In this document: piece by piece, positions 25,511 to 38,596 of the stretch | Layout: every line of letters starts with the position of its first letter | How positions within the stretch are numbered: the stretch's first letter is position 1 | Assembly: GCA_013397865.1 (NCBI GenBank) | Contig: VZTI01003267.1 | Coordinates: 2,030,902-2,094,901 of the forward strand | Direction: 5' to 3' | Source of the DNA: Struthidea cinerea | Lineage: Eukaryota; Chordata; Aves; Passeriformes; Corcoracidae | DNA: 64,000 bases | Program-made: the position numbers and the translations under genes | The notes under the pieces: generated by a model | Told to the model about the DNA's origin: nothing | Databases searched by the model: none | What the model saw: the letters and a program-made list of their open reading frames with translations, nothing else

Positions 25511-27258
25511 ACTAATCCAGTATAAGAAATGACTAGACCATGATTTCTGAAGTGTATGTTCATTTTAAATCACCATGAAGGCCCTACTCTACTATTTTAA
25601 GATTCCCTCCAAACATATAGGTGCTGAGCTTCATCGACAAGCAGTGGAACAGAATTTTAAGGAAAAAAAATCATCAAGATAATCCATGTGACTACTGAAA
25701 TACATGCATACTGTATTATGCAGCTAGGAACATTAATAAAATTATTCTTTGCTAGGATAAAAGACAGAGAAACTCTTCCAAATCCATTGCATTGGGAAAA
25801 AGTGAAGCAGTGCAGAGCGATTTTATACTTCACTATAAATGGGACCTAGAATCAGACAGGAGCATAGCACTAAAATTTGGCAAGTTCCTCCTTGAGAACA
25901 TAGAAACATGTACCCTAAATAGTTTTTACTTTTGGTTTTTGGGGGCGATGGGGGTGCAGCAGGCCTGGGAGTAAGGCAGCAGAAAGAATAAAGAAACCAA
26001 TTTGCATGCTTATACGTTTTGGGGAATTTTTTGTTGTAATGCTTTTTCATTTTTTTCTCTCCTAGAGCTAACACCACAAATAAAAGCTTTTAGAATTACA
26101 TAAGAAGCGCACAAAAGCTGGATTTGCATTGCAGACAGCTCGAGTTCTGGGCAGCTCCCACTCACCCCGTGCCTTCCTGGCACTGTGAGCCAGCATTGCC
26201 TTGTCACAGGGAGACTGCGTAGAACTGATTGAGGAGCCCTGCTGGGAAAGCGGGATTTACATGAGAAACAGATCTGGAGAGTTCTGGTACTTTCCAGAAG
26301 GGACAACAGGGTATTATTCCTTGAATTTTGTCCTCTCAGGGCAGTCAGTCCAAGGAGAAACACTTCCAATAAATATTATTGCCATACCACTTACAGAACA
26401 CCTACTGTTCTACAAATACATAAGGAGTCATCATCCTTGCTCTGAGGAATTCACAATTTGTAAGGCACGTAAAAGCAGAGGGAAAGAATACCACAGGCAC
26501 AAGGAATGAAGGGCACTGGCTGGTCTCAGGAGTTCTCTACATGCAGGCAGGCAAACACATGCACAGGCACAAATCATCCCTGCACTTACACTTCTAAATA
26601 ACTTTATCACCTGGGAAATGGAATAGAAAGAGAAGAGTATATCCAGCCAAGATGGTAACGAAAAAATGAACCTTTGGGAGGAGGTTTCAGGTTCAAAAAG
26701 AAAGCGAATTACGATGGTAGCAGCCTGCCAAGGAAACAGTAGTTGTACTGAATGCAAGGAGGACTAGCAGAGACAAAGCTGACAGCACCAGCCTCACAGA
26801 GCCTAGAAGCACTTGAGGATTAACAAGTCTTTTCCTGAGAAAGCCAGGCTGAAATACAAAGACACCACCAGCATTAAACCAGGCTGAGCAATTCAGGCAT
26901 GATCAAGAGGAAATGATTTTTCTCAGAGCAGGCCTTTGGAAGAAAAGGTTATTTGTGTCTGCTGCAATGGGATGACAGGCCAGAGGATGAAGTGAAAGAG
27001 ATCGTAGATTAAAGTTCTCTGGTTTCTAGGGGTACAGGAAAAAGACAGGAGAATAAAATGCTGAAAAGCAGAGGCAGAAAATTCCTTAGTTCCAGACTGC
27101 TTTTGTTGTTGCTTATTGGTTTTGTGGCATTAGGGTTTTTTTAAAGATGAAAAACTGAGAAGATGCCACTGGTTCTTAAAAGATTCTGAATTCCCTCTGG
27201 TTAAATCCTGCCTTCAAGTTCCTTTACATTTAAAAATTCCAAACTTGCCCCAGGACTA

Positions 27259-27308
27259 CCCCAATTCTAGGCTTCTGGCCCCCAATTCTAGGCTTCTTGC
27301 CCCAATTC
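27259..27308. repeat. Tandem duplication, about 21-bp period, 2.4 copies
   Basis: CCCCAATTCTAGGCTTCT occurs at 27,259-27,276 and 27,280-27,297, and a partial third copy CCCCAATTC lies at 27,300-27,308. A short minisatellite seed that could vary in copy number. Confidence 0.85.
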
Positions 27309-30300
27309 ATGTACTTATATTTGTACCAGGCTCATGAATCAGCTGAAAAATGGAACAGCTAATGTGAAGAACGCTGGCCAGGAATGCACAAGATTGATGG
27401 AAAAAATGTAAAGAAAATGGAAAGGAGCTGGAGGTGAGTGAAGGGAAAGTAAAGTGTGAAGCAGCTACAGGAAGACGTGAGCTGCCTGTCCCAAAGAACA
27501 AGTGAGGCAAAAGGACAGGGAGAGGGATTGGACACAAATCTGTGAAAGAGCTGAAGGCGTTATCTATGAGAAAAGAACAAGGTTCCGAGGGCGAGAATGG
27601 CTATCCAGGCTACAGGAAACATTATAAACAAGATTTTAAGTGTTCAAAAGAACATAAGTAACAAATAAATATAGTTCAAAATCTACTTTATATCACTTTT
27701 TACAGTTCCAAGTGCTAAGAAAGAACTTCTAAGAGATTACTCTGCTTCCCAAACAAAATGAAATATCTGACTAATTTTTTTTTGTCTGTACACAATCACT
27801 AACATGCAAAGATATGATAGGACTGAAGGGAAAAAAAAAAAAACCAAACCACAACAATTAAATCAAAAGCATAACCAGAATGCCATGGTCCACTCATCCC
27901 TCATTTTCCCATATGTACAGATCCCTAATAAGTCACTATGGAAAAAAGCAAGCATACAGAATTTGAAAGCCTACTCATCTACAAGCTTAAATGTTGGACT
28001 TTACTGTGCCTTGAAAACAATTGCTTGTTATTATCCTGAATAATAAAACATGCAGGTATAACTAAGCAACAGTACGTTCTGACACATAAATGTAGCATGG
28101 CATAATACAATGTCTCAGGCACCATCAAATGTCCGCTGACATAAAAATATACAACTGCAGATTCTCAAACCATACAATATCAGTAGGAGTCCAATGAGAA
28201 TTGGTACAAACACACTGATTTTTTTCTGATGGATTTTTTTCCCCTGGGCTGTTACAATAAACAGCGACCGGGGTGCATAATCTGAACCCTGTTATAAAAA
28301 CTAGTTTCATGCAGTTTAATTCCCATAAGGAGAATGCTGAATCCCAGCACTAATAATTAGAAAATACAAAGCTAAAATGGGTTTCAATATTCTTTTTCAT
28401 GTTTTCTGTTGTTGCCTGCCCTGGGAAGCCAGAGAAGCAGAGTTTACAAGTGACACACATTCTCATTTGTTATGCTGTTCTGCACAGCCACAAAACAGCT
28501 ACAAGATAGGAATTCCACATTAAAATTGTACTGTCAGTAAATGGCCTTTTCCTTTCCTTTCGGAAAGGTTTGCCTAGCCCTCTGGGATCAAAAGTGGATA
28601 CCATTAGGAGATGGATGGGAGAGTATGGAGAAACAAACAGAAAATGCGTTCCTTTTCCAGGCTGGTCTAACATAGAGTAGACCATTAATAGACTTTTGCC
28701 AAAATTATTATATTGCTTATACCTACCATAACCCCTCCAAACCACAGTGGTGGTACAGGTACCATCTAATGTCAGGAACAGGAGCAAATACTCGGCCACA
28801 GTTTCTGCCAAAGACTGTATGTGACCTCAAATATGGTACGAGGCTTATCTTACCCCCAGTTCCCACATCTTAAAAGAAGGATTTAAAAGATCTCTCTCAT
28901 GGTTTTGAAAACTAATCCATTACAATTCCCATAGGGCTGGTTCATGACTGATCACCACATTTTGAAAACACCTCCAGGGATTAAACTGGCAACCTTCAGG
29001 GCAGGCTGCAAGTTTACCACCTGAACTCAGGAATATTTTCTATCACTAGAATCTTTAATAGCTCCATAATCCATGGCCAAACTCCATATATCAGTACAAA
29101 CTGCATTTCTTATGCTCTATTCTGGCTAGTAGCTGCAGATGAACATAAATAAGGCAAGGACAGGAAAACTGATAATGAATGTACACTGCCTGATTTTTTT
29201 TATTCATTGTTACGGGATGATGACAACCTCCCTGTGGAATGAATTCTGTCTTCTGCTGTGTTTGCCATCTCCCAAGTCGCACGATCTTCCAGTTACCACT
29301 GGTACTGGCTTCTTCAAAGTGTTCTTTTTATGTGTAGAAATACCCATTCCTCTCTATCTGTAAAATCTACAGTCTTCAAAGGATCATGGTTATCAGCACT
29401 TGTCAGTCTGACTCAGTCTATTCAAACCTGACTTGGTCTGTCTGGATTTACAAGGAACTTCTTGCAAAGAAATTATTTACCCTTGCTCCCCTCCTCTGTT
29501 GAGGGAAATGGGATTCTTGTCCATAATTAGAGCTATTGATCTTTGAATTGCAGCATTTCACAGCTCCCTGGACTCAGAAGATATGCCAAATTCTTTTTTC
29601 TGCCCCGGAAGAATTCAAGTTTTGTCACTCAGTGCAATCCTAACTAGGACAAACATCAACAACACAAACCTGTAAAGCCTCATGAACCTCCAGGAAAACA
29701 GCATGTGTGACTTGCAGGTGTGACGTGGGGGAATTGCCTTGTTTTAATCCAAGACTGTCCATCAATAACTCCCTGGAGTTCTCTAGCAGGGATCCAGGGG
29801 TGGTGTCAGGACAGAAGCTCACTCAGCCAGTTCAGTGTTTTCATGGCACAGTGTCCACTTTCCAGGATTGTCCCACTAACATGGCGTGCCCAACAGGAAT
29901 TCCAGCTCCAGAAAACCAAGGTGGAAGAGCAAGCTTCGCCTCCCAACTTTTGTACAGTGAATAATTTGGCATTAGACAGCTCTTGTTTTACTTAGGAAAG
30001 GTAATTGCAGGGATGAAGGGAGACAGAACAGAACCAAAGATACATAGTGAAACCGTAACTCTGAAATTATTATTTAGGCAAACACGCACTTGAAAATGGA
30101 ATGCAAGTTTTACTTGAATATTATCTCCTGTCTATCTACTAGTTGGAGAGGCTACACTAGCCTTCAAACTGCTGACTGAAAGGGGTCAAAGACAAACCTC
30201 TCCAAACTACTGTTATACAGGCAATGCATATTACTCTGGATACCATAAAGCTTGCCTGTATCTGACAAACTGCAGATTTTTCCAAAATAAAACCCCAGAT

Positions 30301-32401
30301 CACACGTACAAATAAACATCTTAAAAGTAAACATTATCTCTTGTTACATTAGAAGAAGTTTTGCATTTGTAGTCAGACCTTCACCAAGGTGCCTTGATTT
30401 AATGCTGCATGTGAGGAAAAAGTTTAAAAAGGCAGAATGAAGGTTCAGAAATGGAGCTCTTAAATCCCAGAAATTTAATAGTCTTAAAGTAGACTTAAAA
30501 TTCCCAGTGGATACATCAGCTACACAGCAGTACAGAGAGATTTATACATTTTGAGGAAATGCTTGAGTCAAGAAATTTTGTCACAGATAGACTTTACCTA
30601 CTTTACTTAATCCCAGGTAGAGAGTACTCATGTAAATAAAGATTTTACAGTTGCCTCCCTTAAAAACTTGAGTTTCAAATATGGATCAGGAACACAGAAC
30701 ACAAACTAAATGTTGAAAACTCTTTAGGAAAATCTGGTGCTGTAGGTGCCAGCTGTCATATTTTGATGAGGTATGGATAAAGCATCCCAAAATTCATCCA
30801 AGTGTCCTGAGTTAGATTTCTCAGCACACAGAAGGTTTTTTTTTTACTTGCACATTTTACCATGGCCCTTTTACTGCCAAGGAGTAGCTATGCTTTTGAT
30901 AAAATCTAGAACACATGCTAGAGGACAAATACTATTTAACAGCAGTTGTGGTTTGTGTCACACTCATCTAAAGAAAAACACATCTTAAAATTTATTCTCC
31001 TTTTATGTACCAATGCAACCCACTGAAATAAGTGGAAATGCTCTGCTTTAGACAAATAGTGTTTTAATGAACTTTCTGTTTTACTTCACTTCACTGGAGT
31101 GGCTACTTGGAATACAAACCATTTGGAAATCTGTCTATTCCTACCATGCCTGTGCCTGCCAAGGTTTTTAGCAAGGTACTTTCTCTGAGAATTTATTTAT
31201 TATATACAGGGAAATCTGACACTGCAGCCAAGAAACATCTCTGGAATCTCAGACGTAATCAGGACAGAAGGGGAGCTGGACGCATCTGAATGGTGTCTAC
31301 AGGATTATTCATCTGTGCACAGAAGCTCAGGATGAACTTGGCCTGCATTGGGTCCCTGCCAGCCTTGCTGACATTACCAGCTAGAGAGACAAATCTTCAA
31401 ATGTGCAGGGTTTCATCACCTTTTTTTCCTAAGATTCATCTTATTTTCTCCCTCTTGAGAAAGCCTCTTTCTTCACACAACATACTTAAATGATGCCACG
31501 GACTGGAAGGGCTGTAGAACTGCATCTGTGATTTCAGAGCTCACAAGCAGTCATTTGAATGTTCTAGAGCTGAGCAAACTGAGGTATGGCATGAAAGGTA
31601 AGTGCCAGTTCTGGGCTTTCCATTGTAAGCAGCTCATAAAACACTTCTATTTGAAGTACAAGCATCATTCTTCAAAGATACTTCCTCCATTTATAGCTGT
31701 GCATTTGGAGTATAATCTCCAGCAGCACTTTCATCTGCTTTTTAAACACAAATATCAGTGACTGACTGACTGTATTTTTTTTTCCTTTAAGTGAAGTTTC
31801 AGAAAGGAATGATTTGGGCATGATAAATGCTTGATGAACTCATCAGCATTAAGAGCTCTTTGAATGCTATTACTTTTATGGAGAGAAATAATCAAATTTC
31901 TTTTCCCTTTGAGATGCACTGATGGCAATACAGCTCTGTAGCATGAAACAATGAACTTCCAATTCCACTTCAGAAATAGCTTTCATGTGTAATATGTACT
32001 ATTTGGGTAATTTTACTAACAAAGAAAATCATAAAAAGTGGGACAATGCAAACCTAATCAACCCAAATGCCTACAAAATGAAAAGCAAACCTCATTAAAA
32101 ACCAATAGCAATTTGGTTTGGAGAGAAAATATTCTTAGCTGCCTTGTGTTAGGGAAATTGTTGGCGACATGACACACAGTCATGCAGATGAGCTCCTCGT
32201 TATCACCAAATTTTTAAGTACAAACAGGCTTTTTGTGCCTGAGAAATTAGGTGGCAATCAGAATCAGCTGTGTATTCTCATGATTGTCACCAAAGAAACA
32301 ATCAGATTTCATTTGTCAAATTGGAGGCTCAGAAAACCTGGAAACTGGTCTTGAGGACCCAACTTGGAATGATTAGTCAACCAGTAGAAACGACAAACAC
32401 A

Positions 32402-32453
32402 ATTCAGAATTAATATAAAACAAGTAAGTACAAACGCCATTCAGAATTAATAT
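32402..32453. repeat. Diverged tandem duplication, 37-bp period
   Basis: ATTCAGAATTAATAT occurs at 32,402-32,416 and again at 32,439-32,453, with related A-rich spacers (ACAAGTAAGTAC versus AAATTAAGTAT). Two copies. Confidence 0.7.
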
Positions 32454-35400
32454 TAAAAAATTAAGTATTTTTCTAATAAATTCTTCTACTCTCCATTGTA
32501 ATAACCCATGGCAAAATGCACTAATAGCATGTTTACAGGGAAACTGGCTAAGCAATTGCTGGAACACTTTGATCTTAAAATTTCCAGATGTTTGTGTGAA
32601 TGATTCATGCACATAAACATCTCCTGCTAAATACAGTCTTGTCCTCTACAGTCTTCTTGAATAAAAATCAGAAAGCAGAAACTGGTTGGTTAATAGGAAG
32701 CTTCCTGTCATCAGACAGGATTTCCTTCACCAGAAGTAACAACCACTATTAATAAAGAATTGAAAGGTGCCCCCAGAGTCTTTATTGTAGTGAGCTTGTT
32801 CAAGACATACATATTTTTCAATATTTTCAATTGGCTTGTATTCCATCCAGACAATAGGAATGTGATAGGGAAAATTTTAAAGTAAATTCCAGCAATTTAT
32901 TATTTAGATGCCTAAGAGCTAATTCGCAAAACCAGAGTTCTTCAGGTTAGATTTACAGTGGTGAACCTAAGGATAAAATAAAAAGCATGCTCTCTCATTT
33001 TGGAGTAATTTGTCAAACACAGTGTGCTGATAGGGGACCTGACCTGCAAAGGGAATTGTCAAAACTGTCTGGCCTTCATGTGCTCTGAATATTTCAAATT
33101 TCCAGACCTACAGGTTGTTTTAAAAAAGAGAAGAGAGGAGGAAAACAAACACATCACTTTTCTACCATGTGAAATTTTATCCTTATTTAGGTTCTAATTT
33201 GAAGAACAGAACTCAGTGTTCTAAGTAACAGAGTAAGAGATGAAAGTGTTAAAAAAACACAAAAAAATCCCATGAAGAATTAACAATGTAATATAAGCTT
33301 TGGCTTGACCCAAATTTTGCCAGCCTTGTCAGAGCTGAACTGGAAAATCCTCTTACAGGCTCAGCTTGAGCAGAAGTTATGTTGATTTCACATGTGTTTT
33401 TCTTGAGGGGGCCTCATATTCCTCCTTTCCACAAGGTTGGAAATTCACTGCGATGACTTCCAGAGCAGTCATCAAGCTTGGAAGATTTCACTGTAAGTGA
33501 AATTCACTCTTACATTAAAAAAAAAAAATCTTCCCTGATAGGAGGATGTTTAAAGTCCTAATCATTGTCAGATGAGAGGTAATAGGTGCTCAGCAAATTC
33601 AAAAACAGGCTTCCAGGCTTCTAATTTACCTTTCTCAAGTGAAGGGTAAATTGCCCTGATTTCTTGGCTCTCATCCCCTGTCTGCTTTTTGGTTTGGTTT
33701 TTTCCTGAGTAAAGGGTACATTAGACCTAGTTTTGTCTCTGTGAGCTTTATTTCAAGCAAGGTTAGTAAAGGAAAAGGCCATGTTTCCTTGACTAAAAGC
33801 TGCCACAGGCAAGACTAGGTGAAGTTTAAGACATGCAAGTCCCTCACCAGGTGTGTTTGGGATATGTTTCAGAGGAGAGACAATAGGAAAGTGAAAAACA
33901 TGGGAACAAAAATGAAAGGAAGAGAGGAGAAAGGAAAACAAATTAGAGCTCTTCCAGATGTAAAAAAATCCATTAGTAGCTGATTTGCCCTATCGCGCAC
34001 TAAGCTTGGTTCATTCAGGAGCATTGAAGAGAACTGAAAGAACAGAGAACTGAAGCTTGACATTCCAGCTAGTGAAGAGCATTTCTCACTTCAGAAATAA
34101 ACTTCTGGGCTCTAATGGAAGAGAGAAAAGGAACACAGAGCAGAGAAGTCAGCTCATTGCTGGAGCTGCTTCCTGCAGCTGACAGAGGATCAACCCAGTT
34201 CTTGCGCTTTTCCAGAAAAAGAAACTCAGTATGTACACTTGTGGGGGTAATTCACGCCATGTGTCCTACTTTTGGCATTTCCCATCCTCCCTAGAAAAAG
34301 AGTGTCAAGTGTGAACATATTTCCCTTGCCATTTAGCAGAGCTCTTCATCACAGGCTCTATAGCTTATCTTCCATATCACCCAGGAATTACAACATCACT
34401 ATTGCTTGCAAAATTCCCATATCTCTTGTTTTCATCTAATGCCACAATTGTCTCTCAATTTGCCTATAAATCAGATACTAAAAATTGCCTTTTAGCCTTT
34501 GCAAAACATGGCTCACCTGCAAAGCCCTTTGAATCCTCAGCATACAAAAACCCTGATTGTCACCCTGGTGTTCTGTGCCCTAGGTGCAGAAGTGGGCCTT
34601 TCACACATCAGCATCATTTTCAGCTTGCTTTTTAACGCATCCAAAACCCTGCAGCTGGACTAATGACAGATCAAATCAATGGAATAATCACAGGAGGGTC
34701 TCACACCTGTCTTCTGCTGTATTATATCACCTTCTTAGCTCCTCAGGCAGCATAAATGTGGCACTAGTTGGCCACTATCCTCCATGACTGGACTAATTTC
34801 AAATACAGTGTAAACAATTATTCTGCACAGATGTGCAGCAAAATCAACTTAGCAATTTTTTTCTCTTTAGTTTTCAGATAAAGAATAGCAGGCATAGTGT
34901 AATAAACTAATTTGATGGGATTCATCAATAACAACACTATTTCATATAGGGCAGAAATAGCTTTTTATGCAGCTTTTTCCCCTATAAATTCAATAGGAAT
35001 GTATCAAACAGGACAACCTCAAATTTCATTTAGATTTTGCTAGAGGAATCTTAAGGAACAGTGTTTCACAGCAGAGTATAGACACTGCTGCTCCATCAAC
35101 AGAACCCAACTCCTCTCTTCATCTTTGCAATCTCTGGACTTTCTTTCAGGGATTCTCTATCAAAAAAGAAAAAGACTATTTAGGTAGTGATTATTCCCAA
35201 TCAAGTAAAAGTTGTGAATTCATCAGTATGCACAGGTCTTAAGCACATACCCTTGTGCACCTAACCAGAAGTTACATGGTGTATTTAAGCCTGCATCCAT
35301 GGGGGACTAAGAATCACTAAGCCTTAAAACTTTAGTTAATAATCTTTTACACAGATAAAAATCAGGGCTGGGAATTCACACACAGCTTAAAAAGAAGCAA

Positions 35401-36426
35401 ATGATGATTTAACTGAGCTGGTTCCAGAACTTTTCAGAAATACTCATAACCCAGTGAATGCCAAAATTGCAGGTTTTTAATCATATGTATCTGTTCTCAT
35501 GACAGATGATTGCACATGTGTGGTAGTTTAGGAGAAACACCCTTTTTTGTCTACACCTTAAGACAATATTTGGTTGTGGTGTGGCATGAGCGTTTCTAAG
35601 TTAATACAAAAGGTAAAAACCTCTTCTGCTGCATACTAATCAACTGGAAAAATCTGTCCACTAAAACTCCTACTGTCTAGCAGAACTAGGATATCATCCT
35701 GGCATCCACCATCCTGGCTTAGTGCATGTTAACATACTGTGCATGTCTACAGTCACCCTTTGAAAAGAAATGTTACTGGATAGAAAGGTATTGAGCTTAT
35801 CTAAAAAAGCAGTAAGCAAAAATGAGCCATCATGAGATATTCTGTAGTTAGAGATCTGTGGCGCTGCAGCTCTGGAGACCATGTCAGAGGATAATACTGT
35901 GGTGGATATTCAGGGAAGAACACACAGAAAGATGAGACCCAGCAAAGAAGAGACAGACAGATGACAGTGCCATCCCCAGCCAAAAGCCTTCTAAATTTAA
36001 AACGTTATTTTTAAACATGATATGAAAAGCTATTCACTGATATAATTTCTCTGTCTTCTATATATTCAGATGAGATTCTCCGAAGTACTTGATATTTGTG
36101 ATTCAGTAATAAATAAAAAAAATAACAAATAAGACAACACCCTTATGAAAGTTTGCTATTTCAAAGCTGAGACTAAAATAAAATCCTTCTTACTGCAGGA
36201 AATTACGATGTCTGAAACATCAAGGGACCCTACAGAGTGGAAGGATCCCAGGGTTTCTGTTCTGCCTTCTCCTTGCTTTAGCAATAACTACTTGCATTCA
36301 AAGGTACTAGAGGGCAGTTTGGGAAAGAAATGGTGGTTACATGGAAAGCTAGCAAAGCCAAAAGAACACTTACCATAAAATTCTGAAGGAAATAAATCAA
36401 GCTTAACTTTCATGCTATTGTGTGAA

Positions 36427-36460
36427 TACATATATGTGTGTGTATATAAATACATATATG
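36427..36460. repeat. TATA/TGTG-type dinucleotide microsatellite
   Basis: Alternating ATATATGTGTGTGTATATAA-type sequence, imperfect. No other content. Confidence 0.75.
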
Positions 36461-36798
36461 CTTTGAGTGTGTAATTCTAAAAGAACTGGGGGAGGGAAGA
36501 CACTTGAAATACATTTAATCCTAAAAGTTTGCTTATATAAAGCGACAAGATGTCCAGTGTTTATTTACTGAAGTTTCTTTCACTGGCATTCTTAATGTTT
36601 GCTTTTTAAATTTTAAAATCCTGTGCCTTGTTTCTATTCATTCTTCAGCCTAACCTTCCTAAAATGACCAAGCTGATATTGTGATTAATGAGCTAATTAT
36701 TTTCATCTGAGACATGGAACAAAACAGATAGCCTAATCCCCTCCAATCTACTTATTTAATAAATAGTGCCCCCGCCTCCTTTTTTTACCCATTGAAAG

Positions 36799-36836
36799 TT
36801 TATGATGGATTTCCTATGCAACTCATTCCCTAAATT
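36799..36836 (+). repeat. 38-bp repeat, copy 1 of 2
   Basis: Starts TTTATGATGGATTTCCTATG and ends CATTCCCTAAATT. It matches the segment at 38,559-38,596 in 34 of 38 positions without gaps. The flanks differ, so the shared unit is sharply bounded. It may be a fragment of an unrecognised dispersed repeat. Confidence 0.75.
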
Positions 36837-37939
36837 AACAGGATCTGAACAGGGCAGGCTAAAAATGTAGCATTTTAATTACCTTTGCTATTAAAGCAAG
36901 ATGTAAATACAACGTTACTAATCTGAAGTCAGAAACGCTCAGAAGGGAGGCTGACAGGAGTGCAAAAAGAAAACATGCACTTGAAAACAGTCACCCTCCC
37001 TACAACACTAAGTGAAGCTTTCTTCCCTTGTCTTCCTAGGCACAATTTCATCATTTATTCCAAAAAATGTCCTTAAAGTATATAAGCAAGGTACAGTTAC
37101 AACAAAAGAACATGAAAATTCTTTTTTTATAAATTAATTCTAAGCCATGTGGGTGGACTGTACATCTGTAGAAGGAAGGAAAAAAAAAAAAACAACCAAC
37201 AACTCTGTGGGAAAAGCTTTCTCCATCCAAGGAGCACCACAGTTAAACAAATAAATACTGGAAAGGCATCAAGGGAAATTCATTATATTATACTCCAGAG
37301 ACAATTTAATAGCAATAATGGAAACTGTACAAGGACCATGACTTCTAAACTACAGGTCTTGAGAATCTCCTGCCTCCTTGAACAGCTGCCAAACACCCGG
37401 TCCTCATCCAGCTATGGAACTTTTGGCAATTTGGTGTCTGCCAGTGCTTGCTGCAAAGAACTCCACTGCTGATGGGTGCAGACAGCAGCACAGACAGCTC
37501 TGAGCCTACCTGTGATAAGACAGTTTGATATGCAAAGTAAACACGTTGCTTTCCTTTAGCGTTTCTCTTTCTTCAGGCTAGGAGTTTCATTTTCTTTTTG
37601 ACAGCTTATGAAAGACAGGAGAGAGAGGCACCTTCAAGGAAGCAAAGATAACAATATGCAACTCCCAGTTTGAAAAAAATTGATTTATTTTACTCTGTGT
37701 ACTGCTCTACCAGGTCCTCAGCAAAACACCCTCAAATAATGATGATGATAACCCAGGAACCCTGTCCTGCAGAATTCCATTTGATGATTTAGTTCTGTGC
37801 TCCTGTGGTGCCTTCCACTGGAAGATTTCCCTTTCCTCTATGACCTAATCACCAATATACCTGACAAGAATCAGCTTGACAAATACCCAAAAAAACCCAA
37901 ACTCAAAAACACAGCTCAACCAAAAAAACCAACAAAGGG

Positions 37940-38025
37940 CAGATTATGAAAATACCTTGCCCAAGGTCACTCATCAAGTCTGTCAGAGTTAATAACAGAG
38001 TCAGACTCAGCCTGAACTCCAGACA
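37940..38025. repeat. Possible ancient MIR-like SINE fragment
   Basis: CAGATTATGAAAATACCTTG, CCCAAGGTCACTCATCAAGT and CTGTCAGAGTTAATAACAGA follow the MIR order 'gtgacttgcccaaggtcacacagc / agtcagtggcagagctgg', and the continuing GACTCAGCCTGAACTCCAGA fits 'gaacccaggtct'. This is the clearest of the three MIR-like stretches. Confidence 0.55.
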
Positions 38026-38558
38026 GACACAAAACTTCTTTTCCTCATGCATCTAGTTCAGAGGATCCATAATCTGTTTGAGAAGCCAGTGCTACAGTTT
38101 GCACCATGGCACAGATGGGAGACCAACATATTGAACAGTCCCAGGTCCCTCAGCAGAGCGGATGCAAACCACACAGGGCACCAGCTCTAGGGTACAGATA
38201 TACAAAGACAGTGCTTTCCTCATCTGTTTCAGAATGCAACAAATAATTTTTCCCTGTTCAGTGCTGCAGATTGATTGGACAGCAAATTAAAACAGTCAAC
38301 ACCATTCTGTGAGCCCCAAATCAATTCCATGCCCGTCTAGGTGGGGATACAGATGCTTGGCCCAGCAGTCAATCTCTTACTGGTCTGAATAAACACAGAT
38401 TCTAGAAAGTACTTCGAGTTTTAAGACTTTTGGTTGATAATTGCATTTGGATTGTGCATCAGCCTATGAAGTGTGAAGAATGCAAAGTTACTGAAACATG
38501 TTTTAGAAAACCTGTATCTTACAGGAATATTTTTGCTACTGACACATACGACGCATTT

Positions 38559-38596
38559 TTTTATGATGGATTTCATATCCAATTCATTCCCTGAAT
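38559..38596 (+). repeat. 38-bp repeat, copy 2 of 2
   Basis: Starts TTTATGATGGATTTCATATC and matches 36,799-36,836 with four substitutions in the same orientation, 1,760 bp downstream. There is no matching sequence outside the unit. Confidence 0.75.

Larger units (their letters stand above)
25511..37939. other. Intergenic gene-desert segment
   Basis: About 12.4 kb with no recognisable gene. Frames of 100-119 codons near 26,010-26,760 overlap on both strands and show no family resemblance. Local features are a 21-bp tandem duplication (27,259-27,308), a 37-bp period duplication (32,402-32,453), a TATG/TGTA-rich microsatellite (about 36,427-36,460), and the first of two 38-bp near-copies (36,799-36,836). 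Confidence 0.6.

Noticed and set aside
26010..26757. Cluster of frames of 102-119 codons on both strands
   Set aside because: Different frames cover the same bases on both strands, without conserved motifs or exon borders.
20472..28219. Shared 17-mer TGGTACAAACACACTGA at about 20,469 and 28,203
   Set aside because: The match does not extend beyond the word; one such coincidence is plausible in a window of this size.
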